Source: Alphaproteobacteria bacterium | GTDB lineage: Bacteria; Pseudomonadota; Alphaproteobacteria; CAAGCB01; CAG-977 | Length of the DNA stretch: 27,500 bases | NCBI GenBank assembly: GCA_900768185.1 | Contig: CAAGCB010000040.1 | Location: forward strand, 1-27,500 | Direction of reading: 5' to 3' | Part shown: piece after piece, positions 9,012 to 17,613 of the stretch | Numbering within the stretch: the first letter of the stretch is position 1 | Layout: every line of letters starts with the position of its first letter | The notes under the pieces: model-generated | What the model was told of the DNA's origin: nothing | Seen by the model: only the letters and a program-made list of their open reading frames with translations | Database searches by the model: none | Translations under genes and position numbers: made by a program

Positions 9012-9029
9012 TTTTGAAAGCGGCGGCGT

Positions 9030-9995
9030 ATGGCGAAAGAAATCAAGTTCATGTTTGACAGACGCTTTGACGAACCGGGGGACGACGACGTCCCCGCGGT
9101 CAAAGAAGATATGTCCGTCAAATCCGTGGACGGCATTCCGTCAATCGCGCAACTGCTGGACACTTTGAACGAAAAGGCGGCTCAAGCCGTTGAACGGGAG
9201 CGGCAAGAACAGGCTGAATCGCAAACGCCCGAAACGGAAACGCCGCAACAGACGGACGCCCCCGAAACGGCGGCGGACGTTCCGACCGAAAAGGATTCCC
9301 TTCCTTCCGAAACGGCGGAAACGGAATCGGAACCGGTATCCGTCGAAAACGTGCGGGAAAACGTCCAAGCCGTTCAGCAAGAACTGGAACGCAACGTCGC
9401 GCCCGTTTTTTCTCAGGCTGAAATGGACACGGCTCGCGAAGCCGCCCGCGCGGAGGGATACGCGGCGGGCATCGCCGCCGGACACGACGCCGCGTGGAAA
9501 GAAGCGATGGAATCCGTTGAAAAACAAAACGCGGACACACTGATCTTGATCGAAAACGCGTTGAAAGACATGGTGAAAACTTCGCGCGACGACGGCGAAA
9601 CGGCTTTTCAAACTGCCCTGAATCTGTCAATGGCGGTGTGCGCGAAAATCGCCCCCGCTCTGAACAGAAAAAACGCCTTGGGCGAAATCGAGGATTTGCT
9701 TCGGGAAAACTTTCACTTTTTAAAGGACGAACCCAAAATTTCCCTGCGCCTGAATCCCGCTTTGGCGGAAAACATCAAACCCGCTTTGGCGGATTTGATC
9801 CGCAAAGAATCTTTCGCGGGAAAAATCACGGTCGTCCGCGACGACGCCCTGCCCGTCGGCGACTGCCGCGTCGAATGGAAAAACGGCGGACTGGAACGCA
9901 ACACGCAGGATATTCTGCGCCAAACCGGAGAATTGGTGAAACTGTACGCCGAAGCGCGCCCGCAACCTGATGGATTGGAGAACAACAATGGTTGA
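9030..9995 (+). CDS. fliH: Flagellar assembly protein FliH (FlbE-type)
   Basis: FliH regulates the export ATPase FliI and ties it to the C-ring protein FliN. The 321-residue product has an acidic Glu/Thr-rich N-terminal region up to about residue 110. A helix follows with the AxxEGYAAGIAAGHDAAWKEA pattern typical of FliH, in which small residues recur. The C-terminal part (about 200-310) has a FliH/HrpE-like domain. FliH proteins are poorly conserved, and the call leans on position between fliG and fliN, the place of flbE/fliH in Caulobacter. Start ATG 9030 has a weak ribosome site. Its last codons overlap the fliN start. fliI is not in the window. Confidence 0.82.
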   Translation: MAKEIKFMFDRRFDEPGDDDVPAVKEDMSVKSVDGIPSIAQLLDTLNEKAAQAVERERQEQAESQTPETETPQQTDAPETAADVPTEKDSLPSETAETESEPVSVENVRENVQAVQQELERNVAPVFSQAEMDTAREAARAEGYAAGIAAGHDAAWKEAMESVEKQNADTLILIENALKDMVKTSRDDGETAFQTALNLSMAVCAKIAPALNRKNALGEIEDLLRENFHFLKDEPKISLRLNPALAENIKPALADLIRKESFAGKITVVRDDALPVGDCRVEWKNGGLERNTQDILRQTGELVKLYAEARPQPDGLENNNG

Positions 9996-10377
9996 CATAC
10001 CTGAACAAACTTTTGAACCGGGGTCGGAAGGCGAACTGAGCCTTGACGAACTGAACGAAAACGAAACGCGGCACGTCAATCCCGCCAGAGAAAGCCGCTT
10101 TAACGAAGAAATCCCCGACAAACCGAAATCGTCCGCGGAATTGGAAGCCGTGTACGACGTTCCCGTGCAGGTGTCCGCCGTTCTGGGAAAATCCAGCATG
10201 CAGGTGCATCAACTGCTGAAACTGGGACGCGGCGCGGTCGTCCAGCTTGACCGCAAAATCGGCGAAGCGATCGACATCTATGTCAACAACCGTCTGGTCG
10301 CCCGCGGCGAAGTCGTCGTGATCGAAGACCGGCTCGGCATCACGATGACGGAAATCATCAAAGCGGAAAGAAACTGA
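9988..10377 (+). CDS. fliN: Flagellar motor switch protein FliN
   Basis: FliN forms the base of the C-ring and is needed for switching and export. The 129-residue product has an acidic N-terminal region of about 45 residues and then the SpoA/FliN domain: VYDVPVQVSAVLGKSSMQ, LLKLGRGAVVQLDRKIGE, VDIYVNN-like and GEVVVIEDRLGITMTEI segments. I chose ATG 9988 because GGAG (9977-9980) lies 7 bases before it and the protein then starts MVDIPEQ. An in-frame ATG at 9970 lacks such a site. The start overlaps the fliH stop by 8 bases, which indicates coupled translation. Confidence 0.95.
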   Translation: MVDIPEQTFEPGSEGELSLDELNENETRHVNPARESRFNEEIPDKPKSSAELEAVYDVPVQVSAVLGKSSMQVHQLLKLGRGAVVQLDRKIGEAIDIYVNNRLVARGEVVVIEDRLGITMTEIIKAERN

Positions 10378-10407
10378 ATCGTTCAATAAAACTAACGGGA
10401 AAATGAT

Positions 10408-11739
10408 ATGCGTCTGCTGTTAATCGGATCCTTGGACGGGCAAATCGGCGCCGCCGGACAAATCGCCATTAAAAAGGGCGGTTCCGTCGCGCACGCGGAA
10501 ACGATCGATCAGGCTTTGGATTTGTTGCGCGGCGGGCAAAGCGCCGATTTGATCATGGCTGATGTCAAACTGGACATCTATTCGCTGGTTGAACGGTTGG
10601 ACGCCGAACGGATATGCGTTCCCGTCGTCGCCTGCGGCGTCGCCGCGGACGCCCGCGCCGCCGTCAAAGCGATCAAGGCGGGCGCGAAAGAATACATTCC
10701 CCTGCCCCCCGACGCCGAACTGATCGGCGCGGTTCTGTCGGCTTTTTCCATGCAGACGACGCCCGTCGTGTACAAAGACGCGGCGATGGAACGCGTGTTG
10801 CAGCTGGCGAAACAAATCGCCCCGTCGACCGCCGGCGTCATGATTACGGGCGAATCCGGAACGGGCAAGGAAGTCGTCGCAAAATACATTCACGCAAATT
10901 CGAAACGCGCTTCCGCCCCGTTTGTGGCGGTCAACTGCGCGGCGATTCCGGAAAACCTGCTGGAATCCGAACTGTTCGGCTATGAAAAAGGCGCGTTCAC
11001 GGGCGCGGTCGCGCGGCGCATCGGCAAATTCGAAGAAGCCGACGGCGGCACGTTGCTTTTGGACGAAATCAGCGAAATGGACATCAGACTGCAAGCCAAA
11101 CTGTTGCGCGTGTTGCAGGAACGCCAAATCGACCGCATCGGCGGCAAAAAGCCGATCAACGTCGACGTGCGCATTCTGGCGACGTCCAACCGCGACATGT
11201 TGCAGGAAGTCAACAACAAAACTTTCCGCGAAGATTTATATTTCCGCCTGAACGTCGTCAGCATCGCTATTCCGCCTCTGCGCAAACGCAAGGACGACAT
11301 TTTGCCGCTGACCGAATACTTCATTAAAAAATATTCCGAAATGAACGACTTGCCCGTCAAACCCCTGTCCGAACAGGCGCAAAAGGTTTTGCTGACCTGT
11401 CCGTGGCGCGGCAACGTGCGCGAACTGGAAAACACAGTTCACCGCGCGGTTTTGCTGTCGACGGGTTCGGAAATCGATGCGGACGCGATTACGCCGCCTT
11501 CCGCCGCCGTCCCCGCCGAAGACGACGCCGCCGATTCAACGGCGGCGGACGCCATGGTCGGACGCACGGTCGCCGATGTCGAAAAGGATTTGATTATCGG
11601 CACGTTGAAACACACGTTGGGCAACCGCACGCACGCGGCGAACATTTTGGGCATTTCGATCCGCACCCTGCGCAACAAGCTGAAACAATACATGGAGGAG
11701 GGAACGCCCGTTCCCCCCGCCCCCAACGACTTCGGATAA
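10408..11739 (+). CDS. flbD: Sigma-54-dependent flagellar transcriptional activator FlbD
   Basis: This is an AAA+ enhancer-binding protein that opens sigma-54 RNA polymerase complexes. Of 443 residues, about 1-115 form a receiver-like domain, about 120-350 the AAA+ domain with Walker A GESGTGKE (148-155), the sigma-54 contact loop GAFTGA (195-200) and Walker B LLLDE (216-220), and the C-terminus a Fis-type helix-turn-helix (NRTHAANILGISIRTLRNKL). The receiver keeps Asp52 but lacks the acidic pair after strand 1 (LLLIGSLDG), and the usual Lys of the KPF motif is Leu (YIPLP). Similar loss is known in Caulobacter FlbD, which works with the trans-acting factor FliX. Position between fliN and flhA matches Caulobacter. 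It likely activates the fliK promoter. Confidence 0.9.
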   Translation: MRLLLIGSLDGQIGAAGQIAIKKGGSVAHAETIDQALDLLRGGQSADLIMADVKLDIYSLVERLDAERICVPVVACGVAADARAAVKAIKAGAKEYIPLPPDAELIGAVLSAFSMQTTPVVYKDAAMERVLQLAKQIAPSTAGVMITGESGTGKEVVAKYIHANSKRASAPFVAVNCAAIPENLLESELFGYEKGAFTGAVARRIGKFEEADGGTLLLDEISEMDIRLQAKLLRVLQERQIDRIGGKKPINVDVRILATSNRDMLQEVNNKTFREDLYFRLNVVSIAIPPLRKRKDDILPLTEYFIKKYSEMNDLPVKPLSEQAQKVLLTCPWRGNVRELENTVHRAVLLSTGSEIDADAITPPSAAVPAEDDAADSTAADAMVGRTVADVEKDLIIGTLKHTLGNRTHAANILGISIRTLRNKLKQYMEEGTPVPPAPNDFG

Positions 11740-11744
11740 GGTGA

Positions 11745-13862
11745 ATGGCTAACGAACCCGTCAAAGCAGGCGCGCTGCCGACCTCCGCCGATATAAAACA
11801 AGGGCTGTTTTCTCTGGGCAAACGGTCGGATATCGCTTTGGCGCTGGGCATCGTTTTGATGCTGGTCATTCTGATTTTGCCGCTGGCGCCGTGGCTGTTG
11901 GACGTGGCGTTGGCTTTGTCGCTGACGTTTTCGGTGTTGGTGCTGATGACGTCGATTTTCATTGAAAAGCCCATTCAATTCACTTCCTTTCCGTTGGTGT
12001 TGCTGATTACCACGCTGTTCAGGCTGGCGCTGAACCTGTCGTCCACGCGCTTGATTCTGTCGAACGGACAGCAAGGCGTCGAAGCCGCCGGTCACGTCAT
12101 CGCCGCGTTCGGCGGTTTCATCATGAGCGGCAACTTTATCATCGGCGTCATCGTGTTCGCGATTTTGGTTTTGGTGAACTTCATGGTCATCACCAAAGGG
12201 TCGGGACGCATCGCCGAAGTCGCCGCGCGTTTCGCCCTGGACGCCATGCCCGGCAAACAAATGGCGATTGACGCCGATTTGTCGTCCGGATTGATTGACG
12301 AACCCGAAGCCCGAAAACGCCGTGACGAGCTGTCGCAGGAATCCAGTTTTTACGGAGCGATGGACGGCGCGTCCAAATTCGTGCGCGGGGACGCCATCGC
12401 GGGGCTGGTCATCACGGCGATCAATATTATCGCGGGCATTCTGATCGGCGTCTTGCAGCATGACATGTCGTTCATGCGCGCCGCCGACACCTATATGCGC
12501 CTGACGGTCGGCGACGGCTTGGTGTCGCAAATTCCGGCGCTGATCATTTCCGTCGCCGCGGGCATCATGGTGTCCAAAGCCGGCATTTCGGGCGGCACGG
12601 AAAAAGTGCTGTTCGGTCAGTTGTCCCATTACCCCAAGGCGCTGGGCATGACATCGTTTCTGTCGTTCATGCTGGCGACGCTGCCCGGCACTCCCGCCGC
12701 GCCGTTTCTGTTTTTGACACTGATTACGGGGGGAACGGCGTATTTTCTGATCCGCCAGCAACAACAGGCGAAAAAGGAAGCCGAAATCAAGGAAGCCGAA
12801 CTGCCCGCCGCGCCGCCGCCCGTCGCCGAAGAACCGATTTCCAGCGTTTTGAAAATGGATCTGGTGCGGCTGGAACTGGGATACAGCCTTTTGTCGCTGA
12901 TCAACGACACGTCAAACCGCCGTCTGACCGATCAAATCAAGGCGTTGCGGCGCGCTTTGGCGCTGGAAACGGGCTTTATCATGCCGTCCGTTCGCATTCA
13001 GGACAACATGCGCCTGCCCCCGAACGTGTACGTCGTGTACATCAAGGAAACCGAAGCCGGACGCGGCGAACTGCGCCCGAACAAACTGCTGGTCATGGAT
13101 CCTCGCGGCGAAGAAATCGCGTTGCAGGGCGAAAAAACCAAAGAACCCACTTTCGGTCTGGCGGCGATGTGGATCGACATGACCGCGCGCGAAGACGCGA
13201 TGTTCCGCGGCTATACGGTGGTGGACTGTCCGACGATCATCACGACGCACATTACCGAACTGGTCAAAGCCAACATGGCGGAATTGCTCAGCTACACGGA
13301 AACGCAAAAACTGTTGCGCGAACTGGACAAGGATCAGCAGAAACTGGTCGAAGAACTGATCCCCAAACGCTTTACGATCGGCGGCGTCCAGCGCGTTTTG
13401 CAAAACCTGCTGAACGAACGCGTGTCCATTCGCGACCTGCCCACAATCTTAGAGGGAATATCCGAAGCATGCGCCGTCACCCAAAGCCTGATGGTCATCA
13501 CGGAACACGTCCGGTCGCGCCTGTCGCGCCAGATTTCAAACGCCGCGGCGGGACCCGACGGCATTATTCCGCTGGTGACCCTGTCGGGCGAATGGGAACA
13601 GCATTTCGCCGAGTCTTTGACCGGACAGGGCGAAGAAAAAACGCTTTCCCTGCCTCCCAGCCTGATTCAGAAATTTATTTTGCGCGTTCGCCAAGTGTTT
13701 GAAGAACAGGGTTCCCGCGGGGAATCGCCCGTTTTGCTGACCAGCCCCGCTATCCGTCCCTATGTGCGTTCAATTATTGAGCGATTTCGTCCGTCAACTG
13801 TGGTAATATCGCAAAACGAGATACACCCGCGCGCGAAAATCAGAACGGTAGGACAGATTTAA
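11745..13862 (+). CDS. flhA: Flagellar export gate protein FlhA
   Basis: FlhA is the large export-gate component of the flagellar type III secretion system. The 705-residue protein has about eight membrane segments in residues 25-325. The FHIPEP-family signature region lies near 155-185 (GRIAEVAARFALDAMPGKQM), with the conserved cytoplasmic loop DEPEARKRRDELSQESSFYGAMDGASKFV. The C-terminal cytoplasmic domain runs from about 360 to the end and binds chaperone-substrate complexes. Length is typical (about 690-710). ATG 11745 lies 5 bases after the flbD stop; AAGG (11738-11741) overlaps that stop. flhF starts 3 bases after flhA ends. Confidence 0.97.
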   Translation: MANEPVKAGALPTSADIKQGLFSLGKRSDIALALGIVLMLVILILPLAPWLLDVALALSLTFSVLVLMTSIFIEKPIQFTSFPLVLLITTLFRLALNLSSTRLILSNGQQGVEAAGHVIAAFGGFIMSGNFIIGVIVFAILVLVNFMVITKGSGRIAEVAARFALDAMPGKQMAIDADLSSGLIDEPEARKRRDELSQESSFYGAMDGASKFVRGDAIAGLVITAINIIAGILIGVLQHDMSFMRAADTYMRLTVGDGLVSQIPALIISVAAGIMVSKAGISGGTEKVLFGQLSHYPKALGMTSFLSFMLATLPGTPAAPFLFLTLITGGTAYFLIRQQQQAKKEAEIKEAELPAAPPPVAEEPISSVLKMDLVRLELGYSLLSLINDTSNRRLTDQIKALRRALALETGFIMPSVRIQDNMRLPPNVYVVYIKETEAGRGELRPNKLLVMDPRGEEIALQGEKTKEPTFGLAAMWIDMTAREDAMFRGYTVVDCPTIITTHITELVKANMAELLSYTETQKLLRELDKDQQKLVEELIPKRFTIGGVQRVLQNLLNERVSIRDLPTILEGISEACAVTQSLMVITEHVRSRLSRQISNAAAGPDGIIPLVTLSGEWEQHFAESLTGQGEEKTLSLPPSLIQKFILRVRQVFEEQGSRGESPVLLTSPAIRPYVRSIIERFRPSTVVISQNEIHPRAKIRTVGQI

Positions 13863-13865
13863 TCC

Positions 13866-14861
13866 ATGAAGATAAAAACCTATACCGCCCAAACGATGTC
13901 CGAAGCCATGGATCAGTTGCGCCATGAGCTGGGGGAAAACGCAATCATCGTATCGACCCAGCGTTTGGGAACGGGCATGGGCGTGCGTCTGCCCGCCGCG
14001 ATCGAAGAAACGCCCGCCGATGACGAAATCAACGCCCTGTACGGCGACGACGCGGTCGAAACCGGAGAAAGCCCGTTCAAGCGCAAATTGCGCGAATTGC
14101 TGGATTACCACGGCTTGCCGACGGCTTTAATCGATAAAATCCTGTTCCGCGTCGACGAAAACGGCAAACGAAACGATCTGGTCGCTTTCGCTTCCGCGCT
14201 GGACACCGTGTTCACGTTCCACACCCTGCCCGAACAAATCAAAGGGCAGGCGTTCATGCTGATTGGCGCGGCGGGCGTGGGCAAAACGGTCATGACAGGC
14301 AAGCTGGCGACGCGCGCGTGCCTGTCGGGACGCAAGGTCGGATTGATTTCCGCCGACACCGTGCGCGCGGGCGCGGCGGAACAACTGGTCGCGTTCACAA
14401 ACATTCTGGACATCACGCTGTTAAAGGCGCGGTCGCCCGAAAACCTGCAAACGCACATCGACGCTTTGCGTAAGACATGCGATTTAATCTATATCGACAT
14501 GCCCGCTTTCAATCCGTTCAAACAATCCGACATGGACGATTTGACCGCCTACACGCAGGCGGCAAACGCCCTGCCCGTTCTGGTGATGCCCGCGGGGGTG
14601 GATCCCGTCGAATCCGCCGAAACGGGCGAAGCGTTCGGACAAGCCGGCGCGATTTATCTGATGGCGACGCGACTGGACGCCGCGCGGCGGTTCGGCGGCG
14701 TGATGGCGGCGGCTGACGCGGGGCGTCTGACCATGTGCGAAGCCAGCATGAGCCGCAACGTCGCGCGCGGACTGTCCCCGATCAACGCCGTTTCGCTGGC
14801 GCAACTGCTTTTAATGTCATCGGAAGAAACAACCGATTCTGTCACAAGGAATATGTCATGA
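13866..14861 (+). CDS. flhF: SRP-type GTPase FlhF, with degenerate G motifs
   Basis: FlhF is a signal-recognition-type GTPase that sets the place of flagellar assembly. The 331-residue protein starts with the family motif MKIKTYTAQTMSEAMDQLR, and residues about 75-120 are the N domain. The G domain begins at about 128 with P-loop GAAGVGKT (134-141) and DTVRAGAAEQL (164-174; usual form DTYRIAAVEQL). The G3 element, normally DTAGR or similar, reads DMPAF (211-215). G4, usually T/SKLD, reads TRLD (268-271). Nucleotide binding seems possible, but hydrolysis may be altered. Its gene sits between flhA and flhG. The stop overlaps the flhG start in ATGA, so translation is probably coupled. Confidence 0.9.
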   Translation: MKIKTYTAQTMSEAMDQLRHELGENAIIVSTQRLGTGMGVRLPAAIEETPADDEINALYGDDAVETGESPFKRKLRELLDYHGLPTALIDKILFRVDENGKRNDLVAFASALDTVFTFHTLPEQIKGQAFMLIGAAGVGKTVMTGKLATRACLSGRKVGLISADTVRAGAAEQLVAFTNILDITLLKARSPENLQTHIDALRKTCDLIYIDMPAFNPFKQSDMDDLTAYTQAANALPVLVMPAGVDPVESAETGEAFGQAGAIYLMATRLDAARRFGGVMAAADAGRLTMCEASMSRNVARGLSPINAVSLAQLLLMSSEETTDSVTRNMS

Positions 14862-15667
14862 ATACCACGCAAAACAGCTCTGAACAGGTTCTCGCCATGG
14901 CGCCCAGAAAGCTCGCGCGTCCGCAGGTTCGCAACATGATCGCCGTCGCATCGGGCAAAGGCGGCGTCGGAAAGACATGGTTTTCCATCACGCTGGCGCA
15001 CGCTTTGGCGCAAAGCGGTCTGAAAACGCTTTTGTTTGACGGCGATTTGGGACTGGCGAACATCGACATTCAGCTGGGACTGATGCCGCCGCAGGATTTG
15101 GGCAGCGTCATCGCCGGCAAGATCACACTGAACCAAGCGGTCTGTCATTACGAAGACGGCGGTTTCGACATCATTGCCGGACGTTCCGGTTCGGGCGCAT
15201 TGACGAACGTGCCGATCAACCGTTTGCAACTGATCGACGACGATTTGCGTCTGCTGGCGAATCAATACGATCGCGTCATCGTCGATTTGGGCGCGGGCGT
15301 CGACAAATCCGTCCGCCTGTTTGCCGAATCCGCCGCATCGCTGATGATCGTGTGTACGGACGAACCCACGTCGCTGACGGACGCCTATGCGTTCATCAAA
15401 ATGATGTGCATGGATCAGCGTCAGCCGAACGTCAGCGTCGTCGTCAATTCAGCAAATTCCTACCGCGAAGGCGAACGCACCTATTCGACGCTATTGAAAG
15501 CGTGTCAGGGATTTTTGCGCATTTCGCCGCCGCTGGCGGGCGTAATTCGCCGCGACACGCGCGTGCGCGACGCCATTCGCAACCAAACGTCCATTCTGCG
15601 CCGCCACCCGAGCACCGAAGCCGCCGAAGACGTACTGGCGATCGCCCGCCGTCTGACCAAAGAATAG
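14858..15667 (+). CDS. flhG: MinD-like ATPase FlhG (FleN)
   Basis: FlhG is a MinD/ParA-type ATPase that limits flagellar number and works with FlhF. The 269-residue product has the deviant Walker A GKGGVGKT (33-40), the DGDLGLANIDIQLGL segment, and a VDLGAGV switch-II motif. I chose ATG 14858 because it has AAGGA (14846-14850) upstream and overlaps the flhF stop as ATGA. An upstream extension in the same frame would run through the flhF coding region. The N-terminal DQA.GLR motif by which FlhG stimulates FlhF is not evident; the corresponding stretch reads SSEQVLAMAPR. Given the odd FlhF G3 motif, the FlhF-FlhG interface may differ from model systems; that is inference. Confidence 0.9.
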   Translation: MNTTQNSSEQVLAMAPRKLARPQVRNMIAVASGKGGVGKTWFSITLAHALAQSGLKTLLFDGDLGLANIDIQLGLMPPQDLGSVIAGKITLNQAVCHYEDGGFDIIAGRSGSGALTNVPINRLQLIDDDLRLLANQYDRVIVDLGAGVDKSVRLFAESAASLMIVCTDEPTSLTDAYAFIKMMCMDQRQPNVSVVVNSANSYREGERTYSTLLKACQGFLRISPPLAGVIRRDTRVRDAIRNQTSILRRHPSTEAAEDVLAIARRLTKE

Positions 15668-15674
15668 GTGCCGC

Positions 15675-17534
15675 ATGAGCAGTCCCGTCGTTTTTCAAAA
15701 TCCGGTGACGACTGCCTTTTTTCCCGCGGCATCAACCGTCCGCGTCATCACCCCGTCGCCCGAACTGGCGGCGTTGCCCGTCGGCACCGTCCTGCCCGCC
15801 GTCGTTTTTCCCCCGAACGATTCTGGAATATCGATCGTCACCGTCGTCCTGCCCGACGGCGCGGAAGCGTCTTTTGATATCAAATCGCCGCGCCCCGTCA
15901 GCGTCGAAACACCCGTCACGATAAAAATTTCGACCTCCGACATCAAAGACGGGCTGAGCTTTAAAATCACGTTTTCCGCCCCTCTGCCCGACATTAAACA
16001 AGTCGGACGCACATTGGACACGACCGTTTTTCCCCGAACAGCCGCCCCCGACGTTTCCCTTTCCACCCCGTCCGACGGCGTGTCCGTGACCGTAACGGCT
16101 TTTCCCGTTTTGAACATTCCCGAATCCGTCGCCGCATTGGCTGATGAAATCGCCGACGCTTTTCCGATTCCGACAGCGCCGTTTGATGCGAAGACCACGA
16201 TCGAAATCATCGCCAATCCCCTTCCGTCGCCGCAAACGCAAAATCCGCCTCCGCCCTCCGATAACGCCGTCCTTTTTCCGGAACAAGCCGCAAAGCAAAC
16301 CGTCCCCGCCATGTCGGACGCGCCCGTCTTCGCAGTAAAAGCGACAACGGTTCCGCCGACGACCGTTTTGCCGTCCCCGCCGGTCGAAGCCTCCGTTCCG
16401 CAGACGCCCGACGCGTCCTTTATCCCGACGGTCGAATCGTCGCCGTTTAATCTTGACGCGCCGCCCGTCAAAGCCGTTTTTGCCTATCAATCCTTCACCT
16501 CGTCCGCCTCCGCCGCGCCCGCCGAACCGCCCCGCGCCGTTCCGACGCATTCGGGGGAAAAGGCGACCGATCAGTCGGTCTTGCCTCGGAAATCCGAAAT
16601 TTCTTCCCCCGCCGCCGTTCAAACCGCGCCGCAAACGCGTTTATCGGACTCACCCTCCGCCGCCCCCGCCGTGTTCAAAGGCGTCGTGTTCAATCCCGAC
16701 AACGCCGCCGATCGTCCGCTGATTGTGACGAACGCCGGCGTTTTACGACCCGAAGACCCCGTTTTTTTTCCGCATTTGACGCCCGTTTTTATCAAGGTTC
16801 TTCCGTCCGCCCCCGACGTTTCAACAAATTTTGCGCCGATGCCTGACTTAAAAGACGCGACGGCGATGCGCGTTTTAACATCGGCTTTGGAAAGTTTGCG
16901 CGCGGTTGACGAACAGGCGTTCGAATCCGTCAAATCCGTTTTACCGCAGGTCGGCGGAAAACTGCCCGCCCTGATGTTGTCTTACATGAACGCGGCGGCG
17001 CGCGGCGTGCCGTTTGCCGATTTTATCGGCGAAGCGAACATTGCCGCGCTGAACAAATCGGAACACGGCAAAGCGGTTTTAAAAACGCTGGAAAAAGAAT
17101 TTTCGGCAACGCCCAAAAAAGTTTCCGGCGGACAAAGCTCGTGGACGGGCTGGGACATTCCGATATTGTCGGGAACGGTCGTCGAACCCGTGTCGCTTTA
17201 CCTGCAGCGTCCGAACGGCGACGAAACGCGGCGCGACAAGCCTTTCCACAAAGGGGCTGACATTCGTTTCGTTCTGGATTTGAATCTGACGGCTTTGGGA
17301 TCGTTTCAGCTGGACGGACTGGCGCGCCGCAAAGACAGACGATTTGATTTAATCGTGCGTCACCGCGACGAATTGCCGTCCGTTTTCGATGAAACCGTCC
17401 GCGGTATATTCGCGCAAACGCTGTCCGCGTTGAACTATACGGGAACGGTCAAGGTCGACCGGACGGACGATTTTATCGTTCTCGCCCCCGACGCGTCCGA
17501 AAACGACACCTTGAAACGCGGCGTGCTGGTCTGA
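15675..17534 (+). CDS. Putative second FliK-like protein (Pro/Ala-rich with Flg_hook-like C-terminus)
   Basis: The product has 619 residues. Residues about 1-330 are rich in Pro, Ala, Val, Ser and Thr with no obvious fold, much like a FliK ruler region or a flexible linker. After about 340 the sequence becomes globular. Residues about 490-610 resemble the FliK C-terminal hook domain, with FVLDLNLTALGSFQLDGLA, a variable beta segment, and a helix (ETVRGIFAQTLSALNY). The family call is by pattern only. It follows flhG by 7 bases and is the last gene of the flagellar operon. It could be a second export-switch protein or a cytoplasmic flagellar factor. The Pro-rich N-terminus is also compatible with a cell-envelope linker, but no signal peptide is visible. 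Start ATG 15675 has a weak ribosome site. Confidence 0.55.
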   Translation: MSSPVVFQNPVTTAFFPAASTVRVITPSPELAALPVGTVLPAVVFPPNDSGISIVTVVLPDGAEASFDIKSPRPVSVETPVTIKISTSDIKDGLSFKITFSAPLPDIKQVGRTLDTTVFPRTAAPDVSLSTPSDGVSVTVTAFPVLNIPESVAALADEIADAFPIPTAPFDAKTTIEIIANPLPSPQTQNPPPPSDNAVLFPEQAAKQTVPAMSDAPVFAVKATTVPPTTVLPSPPVEASVPQTPDASFIPTVESSPFNLDAPPVKAVFAYQSFTSSASAAPAEPPRAVPTHSGEKATDQSVLPRKSEISSPAAVQTAPQTRLSDSPSAAPAVFKGVVFNPDNAADRPLIVTNAGVLRPEDPVFFPHLTPVFIKVLPSAPDVSTNFAPMPDLKDATAMRVLTSALESLRAVDEQAFESVKSVLPQVGGKLPALMLSYMNAAARGVPFADFIGEANIAALNKSEHGKAVLKTLEKEFSATPKKVSGGQSSWTGWDIPILSGTVVEPVSLYLQRPNGDETRRDKPFHKGADIRFVLDLNLTALGSFQLDGLARRKDRRFDLIVRHRDELPSVFDETVRGIFAQTLSALNYTGTVKVDRTDDFIVLAPDASENDTLKRGVLV

Positions 17535-17551
17535 CCACCCCGCATTTTCCC

Positions 17552-17581
17552 TTGTCAAACGATCGTTTTTTTGTCTAAAAT
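17552..17581 (+). promoter_or_regulatory. Promoter for the zincin/J-domain pair, with palindrome in the spacer
   Basis: TTGTCA (17552-17557) and TAAAAT (17576-17581) are 18 bases apart, a good sigma-70-type pair in an otherwise AT-rich gap. The spacer region contains the perfect 12-bp palindrome AAACGATCGTTT (17557-17568), which overlaps the -35 edge and could be a repressor operator. Predicted start is about 17588. This separates the next two genes from the flagellar operon. Confidence 0.55.
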
Positions 17582-17613
17582 AAAAAAAGATTTATCTTTG
17601 AAAGGACTGAGTC

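Noticed and set aside
11439..12764. Minus-strand open frame of 441 codons across flbD and flhA
   Set aside because: Antisense to two clear genes, very rich in Gln/Arg/His, with no recognisable domain.
16762..16769. Run of eight T in the FliK-like gene as a phase-variation tract
   Set aside because: A single short homopolymer in a C/T-rich coding stretch; the frame is intact and nothing else suggests switching.
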